From Amanita rubescens (Eukaryota; Basidiomycota; Agaricomycetes; Agaricales; Amanitaceae), in assembly GCA_015039365.1 (NCBI GenBank), contig WION01000317.1, positions 1-59,918 on the forward strand: 59,918 nucleotides of DNA. Reading direction: 5' to 3'. The first letter of the stretch is position 1. Each line of letters begins with the position of its first letter. A program made the position numbers and the translations under genes. Below are positions 34,615 through 44,162 of the stretch, in pieces. Below the pieces are notes generated by a model. That model saw nothing but the letters and a program-made list of their open reading frames with translations. It had not been told where the DNA came from and made no database searches.

Positions 34615-36178
34615 ATGTCAGCCAATCCCATGCGCCGCCGCTGCTATCCTCAGACTCAGCCTGACCTCGCTTTGCTGCGAGATGCACTGCGTGAGCCTTT
34701 GCTTCCCGCTCGCCCTCAAGCAGCTAGGCTCGCCGACTCCATCAGACGGCCCCCTACACTCATAACTAACCCTACCGCTTCTCTATCACATAATACCCCC
34801 TTCCCTTCTCCACCCATAGTATTTAATCACATCCCACTTAAGTCCTCCTCCATCGATACTCTGAAACGTATCTCTGTACGCAATGCATCTAGAATTGCTC
34901 CTGTATCTCCAACCGACAACGGCCCAGTCGTCTGGTGGTGGTCCCAACTCATCAACGAGCGTCTTCGCGATGATGAACGAGCAGAGCCTGTAGAGGAAGA
35001 AAAGGGAAAGAAATGTCTGTCATCGTTGCCTCTTTCTGACACTCGAATCTGACCTATGCAGACAAGTCAACCCAGAATCCTGTCGTGTTCTGCCACGGCC
35101 TCCTTGGCTTTGACTCGGTCACAATTGGTCCCTCTATCGCCCCGCTCCAAGTGGGCTACTGGCGCGGCATTAAAGAGGTCCTCGAGGCGAACGGCACAGA
35201 AGTATTGGTCACACGAGTCCCTGCTACAAGTAGCTATATCGATCGCGCTCAGGTCCTCAAGGAGAAAATATCAAAAGTATATGCTGGAAAAAGCGTTCAT
35301 CTTATTGGTATGTCCACTCCACCTCTCGTTGACCACCTTTTTGACGCACTATTCAGGTCATAGTATGGTGAGCAACCGCTCTTTCCCATCAGCTTGATGC
35401 TGACAAATTCATAGGGAGGACTCGATTGCCGATATCTTGCAACTCACTTGACAGACCGTGATTTTCGCATTCTTTCTATCACAACAATCGCCTCTCCGCA
35501 CCGCGGCTCTTCCTTTGCTGACCACTTTTTGGAGACCGTCGGCCGCGAGCGCTTACCGCACGTTCTCTCTCTTCTTGACCTACTCCCAAACGGTGGGGGA
35601 GATGGCAAGGCCTTTGAATGTCTCACGGTCGAGCATATGCGCAAGTTCAACGAAGACACCCCGGACGTTCCTGACATCAAATACTTTAGCTGGGGTGCCA
35701 AATATCAACCAGGCTTGATCGACACGTGGAAGTAGGTTTAAAGTTCAATCTAACTCTTTTCAGTCGCTCAGCATATTTAGGTATTCACATTCGGTGATTC
35801 TTGAAAAGGAAGGAGAGAACGACGGCTTGGTCTCGGTCGAGTCAGCAAAATGGGTTAGCCCTTGGATTGGTGTCTTGTTAACACACTAATGATATACAGG
35901 GCACATACCTCGGGACCCTTGAGCACGTCAATCACCTGGACTTTGTTGGCTGGCTCAATCTTGCGCGGTATAAATGGGCAGAAGTCATGGGCAGAGAAAT
36001 CAAATTTAGTCCCGCAACCTTTTACCTTGGCAACGTCGATATGCTTGCGCGTAGCGTTGAAGGACAGACCGACGGAGAGGAACCGATCAATGGGCAGCCC
36101 GGAGACCAAGAACGACACCAGATTGAAGAGAATCTTACCAAGAATGCAGTGGATGCCTCCGAGACGACACGGACATGA
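34615..36178 (+). CDS. Alpha/beta-hydrolase, triacylglycerol lipase-like
   Basis: Five or so exons encode about 430 residues. After a basic, Pro-rich leader of about 135 residues (MSANPMRRRCYPQTQPDLAL) the hydrolase core begins with NPVVFCHGLLGFDSVTIGP, the oxyanion-hole HG-L-G strand. The nucleophile elbow GHSMGG is split by two introns: LIG, HSM and GGLDCRYLATHL lie on consecutive exons around 35305-35440. The acid is probably Asp in GENDGLVSVESAKWG and the His lies in HVNHLDFVGW. The leader may target mitochondria or be processed. The substrate is probably a neutral lipid, as in bacterial LipA-type and yeast YDL109C-type enzymes; this is family inference. Immediately after its stop codon the chimeric duplicated segment begins (36205). 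Confidence 0.85.
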
Positions 36179-36204
36179 ATGCGCATACCCTAGGTCTTCA
36201 ATCC

Positions 36205-36431
36205 CTGTATACTACCCATACTGTATCTCTATACACTCACTAGAAGTACATAATCTTATGAGCGCTCTCGGCACTTGAATTGGATTTTTGCCTTTCCATC
36301 GGCAAAGCGATACGCTTCAAAGACGCAAGCCGAGGGCCAAACACCCGGTTGCTCAAAGCGCAAGTCGTAATTCATGATGAGATATCCAAGAATCATCTTC
36401 AATTCCGCCACAGCGAAAAACCGTCCTGGAC
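36205..36431 (-). pseudogene. Truncated copy of the 3' end of a cytochrome P450 gene
   Basis: These 227 bases match 40884-41110, the 3' end and downstream flank of the intact P450 gene, at a constant offset of 4679. I count four mismatches and no gap (about 98 percent). On the minus strand the last P450 exon is still open (AELKMILGYLIMNYDLRFEQ, then the stop), but everything upstream, including the haem-binding Cys, is missing. The match stops abruptly at GGAC, where sequence of the glutathione-transferase gene begins. The high identity points to a recent copy or gene conversion. Confidence 0.85.
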
Positions 36432-36686
36432 TCGAGGCGCCTATGTTACAGGCGATCCCAAGAAGGTAGGGAGCTGCGCAGACATTCTTGGTCTTATTCT
36501 AATATCTACCTTCTGTCAGAGGGCCAACGCATTGTACGCTCTGTCTTCTGCTGGCATAGTGGGTGAGTGTATTGGTAGCAGGCATTTCCCCCCTTTTAAC
36601 AGCCTCTCCCAGGGTTAATACTCGCTTCTACATTCACGGCTGGAGAATGGATCGTCGAGGCTATTTCCAAGTCTTCGTGCTTCATC
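36432..36686 (+). pseudogene. Truncated copy of the MAPEG glutathione transferase gene (3' part)
   Basis: This matches 43709-43950 of the intact gene. It includes the exon ending YVTGDPKK, the next two introns with their splice sites, and the last exon reading ASTFTAGEWIVEAISK. The first four exons are absent. Identity is lower than in the adjoining P450 fragment (by eye about 92 percent over the first 200 bases, with a 3-base insertion next to the junction). A 27-base segment present at about 43947-43973, which supplies the stop codon of the intact gene, is missing here. No promoter or start remains, so the fragment is presumed dead. Confidence 0.85.
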
Positions 36687-36860
36687 TATCTGTATGTCAT
36701 AATATCGAAATAATATTGCGAGGAACGATAAGGCGAAGCTGCATGGCGACGACACTGTTCTTCCGTCTTCCCAGCGGACATGATGCATCGATATCGCAGC
36801 ATCCATAATTAGTTGATACTGGCAGCCGTTTCATTAGACCGCCACCTGAGTTGATCATCA

Positions 36861-37302
36861 ATGATGCATGATGGCGCTATACTGACCTTCTAGAGGAAAT
36901 ATCGAGTAACAGAAAGTTTGGAGCCGGTAAACTCACCAAATATAGATTTATGGTGTTTTCTTTCACATCAACCTTCGAATGAAGGACTAATGATATAATG
37001 ATATCTCGCAATCGACAGTCTTGGGTGATCTGAACGCACGGTTCAACCTATATCTACCTCCACAGGCAAACAAGGAACATGTGCCACTATTGGTCTACCT
37101 CGCTGGGCTTACTTGCACTGAAGACAACGGGTGAGAGACTGAGAGTTGCCAAACCTTTGCCCGGAAGCCTCGATGTTACCTACGCAATCATAACAAGAGC
37201 ACAGAAAGGTGGCCTCTTTGGCCCAGCAGCTGAAGAAGGTATTGCTATCTTATTCCCAGACACGTCTCCAAGAGGAGCTGGAATCCAAGGCAAAGATGAG
37301 TG
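36861..37302 (+). pseudogene. Truncated copy of the S-formylglutathione hydrolase gene (5' part)
   Basis: This matches 44163-44580 of the intact gene through the second and third exons: LPPQANKEHVPLL, LAGLTCTEDNG and DTSPRGAGIQGK are recognisable. Insertions at the start (ATGATGCATGATGGCGCT) shift the first exon into an early stop, and the homology ends just after the DTSPRG block, before the catalytic Ser region. It is therefore a 5' fragment with a damaged start. CpG-poor DNA of another origin follows. Confidence 0.85.
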
Positions 37303-37963
37303 ACTCATCAACAAACAAACAGGAATCTTGTAGGCGCTTGCAAGGGCCAAAATCTATTATAATTGGTTGCAAGCCTTTCAAGTTTACTGCCCCCTTGTCA
37401 ATGTCTTATAAGATAATCATCTTGTAATATAATTTACTAAAATCACGATTCACAACCTGTTTTCATGCTCGAAATCATGCTTGCAATCTATTATAATCAT
37501 CTGGTTTTTGACAAGAAAAATTAACAATTATCCGGAAAATTACGGCAGAACAACTAAAAAATGAGCAACAACAAATTAAAGAATTAAAGAAATTTGCAAA
37601 AAAAACCTTAAAAAATTAAAATATCAAATCCTTATAACTCAAAATTTCAATAATTACCTTAAAACTAATAATAAAGTATTTATTACAATCACTTCTATGG
37701 TATACATCATCTTCTAATCAGGGTTGGTTGCAAATACTGAGAAAGTGGTAAGAGACAAGTCAGCGACTGCTGGCCTAAAATGTCTTGTGCTTCAATTTTG
37801 TGATGCCCACCTTCAGTTCTTTAGCTGATTTCAGTTTCTTTTCTTCATCTGCCATCTTCCTTGATCATTTTGCACATTTTGGGGCAGGGGACAATTGCAG
37901 GGTCAAATTACCTTCAAATGTTGACACTGGATCATCCATAGAATGGGTATCTTTGCTTCACTG

Positions 37964-38181
37964 CTTCAAAAGGCTCAAACAGTGGAATCACTCTGCAAGG
38001 GCATCTACTTCAGACCTGGCTCTACTGCCAACCCTGATGATTGTCTGGTCACCTGCGTCAGGGTTTATAAGCAACCCAGCACTCTGCAACTCACAAGGCA
38101 GTGCCAGTGATTTCATTCCAGCTTCAAGCTGAAGCTGAACACCATCTTCTGGTTGAAAGGAACATCAACACTGCATCATTA
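37964..38181 (+). repeat. Direct repeat copy 1 inside the decayed island
   Basis: The segment from TGGAATCACTCTGCAAGGGC to about AACACTGCATCATTATT is repeated at about 39979-40203 in the same orientation, with substitutions and small gaps (about 85 percent identical by eye). The flanks of the two copies differ. Confidence 0.75.
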
Positions 38182-38703
38182 TTTGCATATCTTTCACATT
38201 CTTCTTGGTCGCTCAAACTGGCTTCTGATACAACCCACTTGATATCAATGCCTGGTGCCTCCTCTGGAAATGTATGGCAAAGCTGTCTGATCATTGACAA
38301 TGCCCAACACTGAGCATGGGCTGAACGCATTCAGGATCTTGAATCTAGTCCAAATCTCTACCTTGCTCTCTGTAGTCTCATGCACTGATGAGAAGTATGA
38401 TCTGATGGGAACAAATTGCTATTGGTTCAGTTGGATGGTCCTTTCAACCTCAGACATCTATGTTAGTTGCCGATGACCAGCATCCTGGCATTGGAAGTCC
38501 ATCTGCCAGCATGATGGCTGGCAGATTGCCTTGAACAACCTGGATATAGAAGGGCCTTTGGAAGTTGGTTTCAGGGGGAGGGAGCTTGTGGTGAAGATAG
38601 GAAAGGTATTGATGTTTAAGTGACAGTTATTGGCACAACTTAGTATGCTTTCTGACAGTTCATAGTTCATGTATCTCTTGAGCTTGAGGCACATTGCCTC
38701 TGG

Positions 38704-38826
38704 GTTCCTGTAGAAATCCGAAGGAATTTCGGGGCAGGAACGTCGTAAGAACGAGTGAGAATGTAATGATTGTAAGGCTAATTAAAATAAGGTTTCGTGG
38801 CTATAGATAAACTACGTAGTTGCTCG
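38704..38826. repeat. CpG-retaining patch with terminal inverted-repeat hairpin
   Basis: This patch of about 120 bp holds around nine CG dinucleotides inside an otherwise CpG-free island. It begins with a perfect 7-bp inverted repeat, GTTCCTG (38704-38710) and CAGGAAC (38735-38741), enclosing a smaller CCGAA/TTCGG hairpin. A younger insertion, such as a solo LTR or small inverted-repeat element, is a reasonable reading. No target duplication was found. Confidence 0.4.
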
Positions 38827-39174
38827 GAGCTTTCCAAACAATGCCTGATTGGCTGTACTTCAACAGTTCCTACAGTTGTCTATCACCAGCTTTCATCAGA
38901 GAACAGACAAGTATCAGATGCTCACATATATGACCCACCTTCCTCATGTCAACCAATTGTAATTCAGTCAGCCATGCTAGTCACACCAGAATGGTCAATC
39001 CTATTCATTGATCATCAGTGATTGATTACTTTTCATGTTATATTGCTAAGGGAGGATACAAGCATGGTTCTCCATCCTGAATCACATGTATGTCTATGTG
39101 CTCTCAGGTGATACTACCTTCTTGAAATCTTACAGGTTTACTGGTATATTTGGTCTAAGATACATGGACCATCT

Positions 39175-39692
39175 TTGGTCAATGCTGCTGAGGAACATGC
39201 TGCTAGGAATGAGCTGGCCAGATGGAGGACACAAATGATGAAGAAGAGCAAGAGGAAACATAATGATAGGCCTGTTTTTGAGGCAATCAGGTCATCCCAG
39301 AATGTGTTCAATGGGTATAAAGCTCAGGAGACCTGTGACATGTTGGCACTTCATGCCTTCCTGTGGCCTGGTATGCAGGTGACTCAATGTATGTACATCA
39401 TATGTACCAATCTGTTACTAGACACCCCACACCCTGAAACAAAAATCAAGATTTACTGGTTTTGGAACTCCTCTCAAACAGCTGAAGTTCAACAGTTCTT
39501 CCAAACCATCTCCTGTTGCTTCTGGGAGCAGTTCCTCCTTGGCAGATAGCAACACAGTGTCTCCCTCTAGCAGCTTGACTTCTCTAGGGGAGGGCAGCTC
39601 TTCAGGTGGTCTTGAATATGTGTCTGCTCTTGCTCCACCTCCTGTTTCTGAACCAGCTACCAGAGCCACAAAGCCAAAGGCCAGCACTTAAT
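39175..39692 (+). pseudogene. Remnant reading frames of a mobile-element protein
   Basis: Two open stretches on the plus strand have protein-like composition. The first (39175-39390) has AAEEHAARNELARWRTQMMK, a basic KKSKRKHNDRP run and QETCDMLALHAFLWPG. The second (39440-39692) is Ser/Pro-rich and ends in a natural stop. They lie in different frames and have no start. I do not recognise the family. A transposon-encoded protein is inferred from the setting. Confidence 0.4.
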
Positions 39693-39978
39693 GCCAATTA
39701 GATACACATGTAACTTTGTACCCACTGGAAAGTGTACCAAGTGTCATTACAATGGTGCTTGATTAGTGACTTACATATGTGATCATGTACCATGGTCCAT
39801 GCATCACACAGGCATTGGCTAGTACTAATTTAGGTAAATTAGGTAAATGACATCACACTTCAAAATCACATTTTGGGAGGAATTTAGCAATAAAAAAGAG
39901 GAAGAAGGATGCTTCTTTGCATCCTTTCCCTCCTTGATGGCTGCAACACAAATCTTCCTCAAGTCTACAGATCTATTA

Positions 39979-40203
39979 AAGGCTTGAACAGCAGAATCAC
40001 TCCATGGCAAGGGCATCAATCTATACTACCTCAAAGCTGGCTCTACTGCCAATCCCAATGATTGTCTGGTCACCTATGTCAGGGTTTATAAGCAAACCAG
40101 CACTCTGCAACACAAGGCAGTGGTGATTTCATTCTGGCTTCAAGCTGAAGCTGAAGTCACAACACCATCTTCTGGTTGAAAGGAACATCAACACTGCATC
40201 ATT
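39979..40203 (+). repeat. Direct repeat copy 2 inside the decayed island
   Basis: This partner of 37964-38181 starts near CAGAATCACTCCATGGCAAG and ends at AACACTGCATCATTATTA. The spacing of about 2.0 kb and the equal orientation would suit LTRs of a short element or an internal duplication. Neither copy shows clear TG...CA borders. Confidence 0.75.
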
Positions 40204-40934
40204 ATTAGATTATACAGCAGCAGCAGAGTTATAACTGTTGCCAATAATGATGAAAGGGAAACACCCAGTAGCACAGCATTGAGTGTGAAAGTGAGAGCTT
40301 ACCCAATGAGACTTGTAGCAGACCATTCAGCTGAGAAGATGGTGGTAGGAATTCTACTGGGTACATGGCAGGTTTATATACTGTCTGTGTCCTAATAGGT
40401 AACAACATAGGTAAATATATGTAACTACATATGTCATACTAATATGGGGCTGTGCTGATGTCATGCGCAGCCATGGTGTCATATGGCGCCATCTGCAGTA
40501 AGGATGACACAAGCATACTAGAACCTTCTACAAGGTTCTATCTATCTATATCCTGATCTGCTTAGTAAGCAGCTAAGATAAGATAACTTCCTAAAAGTAT
40601 GTCATGCAAGGTATCAATACAAGATCCTCCAATACAATTCAGATATATTAGTTGTAAGTCCTGATAATGTTATACATACATAGCAGCTACAGACAGGAAT
40701 TTATTGATCACAACCTACAAGAGTGATGTATCATTTCATGATCATTTGTTGCAAGTCTTTAAATAATAGATAAGTCATGATAGTACCTTATATAGTAAAG
40801 GCAGGGTGGGAACTATTGATCAGAGCTATCTATTTATATCAGACACCGGCCAAAAGCCTGATGACTGATGGGGGGACATTGGGCTGTATACTACCCATAC
40901 TGTATCTCTATACACTCACTAGAAGTACATAATC

Positions 40935-42943
40935 TTATGAGCGCTCTCGGCACTTGAATTGAATTTTTGCCTTTCCATCGGCAAAGCGATGCGCTTCAAA
41001 GACGCAAGCCGAGGGCCAAACACCCGGTTGCTCAAAGCGCAAGTCGTAATTCATGATGAGATATCCAAGAATCATCTTCAATTCCGCCGCAGCGAAAAAC
41101 CGTCCCGGACAAGCATGCTTTCCATGTCCCCACGCGAGGTAATCGGCGCTCGTAGCCACCAGCTGATACCGCGAACCAACATCATTGTCGTCAAATTGTG
41201 GCGAATCTTGATCCGCGAGCCTATCGAACCGGAAACCACCAAATTGATCTGCATTCGGGTATATGGCAGAGTCGAGGTGAACTGGATCTGACGCTGCGTA
41301 TATCATCGTTCCTCTCGGAACGACCATCCCGTTCGAGAACGTAAATGGCTTCGTCGTCTTCCGCATCATGGACACTGACCGGCGTCAAACGAGAACAATA
41401 TCACTCGAACGGCGAATAATACCACATACATAAGCGCGTGCCAGTGATTCTCATTGTTTCCTTGATGAAACTATCGACCAAATACATCTGGTCGATACTA
41501 GACTTGGTCCATCCTTTCGTTTTAACGAGATGGTCGACTTCTTCTCTCATGGCTTCGATGTACCGTGGGTGGGCTGCCAAATAATACAGAGCCTGCGTCA
41601 ATACCTATACAACACGATTCATGTCCGTCTCCTTGATCATATTATATTTGACTCACCGTAGAAGATGCGTGGATTGCTGTGACGTTCGCAGCCAAAATTT
41701 GGGACGCAAGTTCCTTGTCTGTCGCTTGCGATCCTTTGGAATCCATTAAAAGCCATTGCAAAAGATCATTCTACACAAGTCTCGTCATGAAACCATACCC
41801 CCAAAAGGGCATCAACATACCGGTCTTCGTGGATAATCCTTGCCAAAACTTGCGATTTTTTCTCGCCGTTCTGCTATGATAGGTTGCAAAAGAGCTCGTA
41901 GTCTGTTGACGTGAGACGAAATACGCGTCACGAAGAGACATGCAAGCCTATGATCTTGGTTGGGGAGAGCACAGTAATCAAACAATCAAACACTCACGTA
42001 CGGGTCATTTTGGAGAAAATGTTGGCAAAAATGGCTACCTTCAACATCTCCCGCGTAGCAAATGTCCGACACAGTGATACATATTCACGGTCACGGCCTG
42101 TACTGACAAACCGTTCATCTTCGCGAATGCACGGATGTCAGCATACGTACATAGGGGAGCGCCTACAAAAGCGCGGTTACTGACTCGTGTGATGATTTGC
42201 GCCATAGTTTCCAGCGCGGGCACCGACACCCATTCTAGCCAACGTTGAATACGAGATATAAATGACGCATTAAATTCATACCTTGCTCAGCAGCCAATGG
42301 AATATAATCTTGTATTGCCAAACCCATTTCATCACGTATCTCTGGAAGTATAGCATGCAGGTTACGCGTAAGTTGCGTTGACAATACGTGAACGTGATAC
42401 GGATCGGATGCAATTTCTTTGCCCAATGTATAAGATATTTGGAATACCTAAAGGGTGGGACATAAGACTTGTTTAGACCCCTCAGCGCGACTCACCTCAT
42501 TCACGGCCTCTTCGTAAGAAACGTCTGTGTCCGGAGCCTTTCTGAGTTCTTCGACAAACTTTGTCCCACAGACTACTACTATCCAACGGTTAAAAGTCGC
42601 GATTTTGAATATACCTGGCCTAAACTGCTCGTATTGAGCCGCTATCATTGTGCATTCAACAATCCTCGCGTACTTACGCGTCTGTAGCCTTCTTGAAGCG
42701 TCCGGCCCGCGTTGAAGAAGAACCTCAGAGCACCAATGTATGATAACAACGGCAGAGAAGAACCCACGGTCGGAATAACATTGAGCTAAGAGGAAGATGA
42801 GATTGAAGCCGAAAGGCAATCCTATTACGCACGTTCTTTCCTCGTCTGTTCGCTCGCGACAGAACATACAGCGTCAAAGCAAGGAAGATCGTCACGAGGA
42901 GCGCGGTGCTGTCCCCCTGCCACGACAACGGTGACGACGACAT
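40935..42943 (-). CDS. Cytochrome P450 monooxygenase
   Basis: A membrane-anchored P450 in about ten exons. The N-terminal anchor reads STALLVTIFLALTLYVL (42943 downward). The I-helix region contains ILAANVTAIHASST, where the usual A/G-G-x-D/E-T-T is altered to AIHASST. The K-helix ExxR is FIKETMRITG, the PERF-like block is FGGFRFDRL, and the haem loop is AWGHGKHACPGRFFA with the axial Cys. The Trp in place of the canonical Phe before G-H-G is common in basidiomycete P450s of the ent-kaurene-oxidase-like type. The exon reading IAERREKIASFGKDYPRRP is open. The gene looks intact. It would oxidise a lipophilic compound at the ER. Its 3' end is duplicated at 36205-36431. It is divergent from the glutathione transferase gene, with 228 bp between start codons. 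Confidence 0.88.
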
Positions 42944-43171
42944 GATGTGGGCCCACGTGGCCCGAATTACGCGTCTCATCGGCAACCAGGGTCCAGCTTG
43001 CGCGTCAGATAACCATCTCACATTAATCAGGTTCCTAGCGGCCGTGTGAGCTTTGTAGAGTAAGCAATTGTTGGCCGGCATACGTAGACCCTGTAAAGCT
43101 GTAACAGGTACACCCGAAAACTATATAAATGGCAGCTTGGGGCAGCCAATTCACTCCCCATCTCCACAGTC
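42944..43171. promoter_or_regulatory. Divergent promoter region, P450 / MAPEG glutathione transferase
   Basis: This 228-bp interval between two detoxification genes probably holds a shared promoter. A TATA-like CTATATAAATGG occurs at about 43119-43130, some 45 bp before the glutathione transferase ATG. Stress-response elements cannot be named with confidence. Confidence 0.5.
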
Positions 43172-43958
43172 ATGTCTAGTACCACCATCACCATTCCCGC
43201 AGGGTCTGTCTCATTCCTTCTAAGCTTGCTACGCATGCTTACTTACCTATCTATTTCCAGCTATCACTATGTCGGTGCTGCTCTGCTGAGCACCAGTTGG
43301 GTGCTCATATACCAATTCATGCTTGTCTCGAGGATGCGAAAGCGCGCAGGAGTCCAGTATCCTCAACGTTAGTCGGAGCTGTGTTCCCTACATTCCGAGA
43401 CTAATTGCCACTACTAGTTTATGCCGAGAAGGCAGAGGCAGAAGCATCTCCGGATGCCATGAAATTCAACTGTGCTCAACGTACGTGATTTGTTCTACAG
43501 CGAATCTTCTAAGCTTATCACCTGGACGTAGGTGCACACCAGAACACGCTTGAGAACCTTCCCATTGTCGCAATCACGTACGTATCTCGCATCCAGTAGC
43601 TCTTAACGCCATAACGCTTGTATTACAGATCTTTGATCGCGGGACTCAAAGCGCCTATTCTTTCCGCATCCGCCGTCGCTCTTTGGTCAATAGGCCGCAT
43701 TGCGTACACTCGAGGCTATGTCACAGGTGATCCCAAGAAGGTAGGGAGTTGCGCAGACATTCTCGGTCTTATTCTAATATCTACTTTCTGCCAGAGGGCT
43801 AACGCATTGTACGGTTTGTCTTCTGCTGGCATAGTGGGTGAGTGTATTGATAGCAGGCATGTTTCCTGTTTTAACCGCCTCTCCCAGGGTTAATGCTCGC
43901 TTCTACATTCACGGCTGGAGAATGGATCGTCGAGGCTATTTCCAAGTGTATTCATTAA
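43172..43958 (+). CDS. Microsomal glutathione S-transferase, MAPEG family (MGST3-like)
   Basis: Seven short exons give about 155 residues with four hydrophobic helices, the size and layout of MAPEG proteins. The start MSSTTITIPAG splices to YHYVGAALLSTSWVLIYQFM. The defining MGST3 motif FNCAQRAHQNTLENLP is assembled across an intron at 43480-43531. SLIAGLKAPILSASAVALWS, then RGYVTGDPKKRANALYGLSS and the last helix ASTFTAGEWIVEAIS follow. The enzyme conjugates glutathione to, or reduces peroxides of, lipophilic compounds in the ER membrane. It sits between a P450 (divergent) and S-formylglutathione hydrolase (tandem), both of which suit a glutathione-linked detoxification role. Its 3' half is copied in a degraded form at 36432-36686. 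Confidence 0.9.
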
Positions 43959-44162
43959 GGATCCGTCAATGTATCTTCGTGCTTCATCTATCTGTATGTC
44001 ATAATATCGAAATAATATTGCGAGGAACTATAAAGCGAAGCTGCATGGCGCCGATACTGTTCTTCCGTCTTCCGAGCGCACGTGATGCATCGATATCGCA
44101 ACATCCATAATTAGTTGATACTGGCAGCCGTTTCATTAGACCGCCACCCGAGTCGATCATCA
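43959..44162. promoter_or_regulatory. Promoter region of the S-formylglutathione hydrolase gene
   Basis: A 204-bp interval between tandem genes. It is duplicated with small changes at about 36687-36860, so both copies of the pair carried the same upstream DNA. The sequence ATAATATCGAAATAATATTG forms an imperfect dyad near 44001-44020. No TATA consensus seen. Confidence 0.4.

Larger units (their letters stand above)
37303..40883. mobile_element. Decayed, CpG-depleted mobile-element island
   Basis: About 3.6 kb of A/T-rich sequence without an intact gene separates the duplicated fragments from the intact P450 gene. Base use differs sharply from the flanks: I find no CG dinucleotide between about 38827 and 40464, whereas neighbouring genes have one every 15-20 bases. 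Plus-strand remnants still look translated, for example 39175-39390 (AAEEHAARNELARWRTQMMK) and 39440-39692 (SRFTGFGTPLKQLKFNSSSK, ending in ATKPKAST and a stop). Stops and frame changes interrupt them. A direct repeat of about 220 bp lies within. CpG loss of this kind is expected of transposons long kept methylated. I could not identify terminal repeats, a target-site duplication or a transposase family. Confidence 0.65.

Noticed and set aside
37303..40883. Intact transposase or reverse transcriptase gene
   Set aside because: No continuous frame, catalytic motif, terminal inverted repeat or LTR border could be made out; only decayed fragments are supportable.
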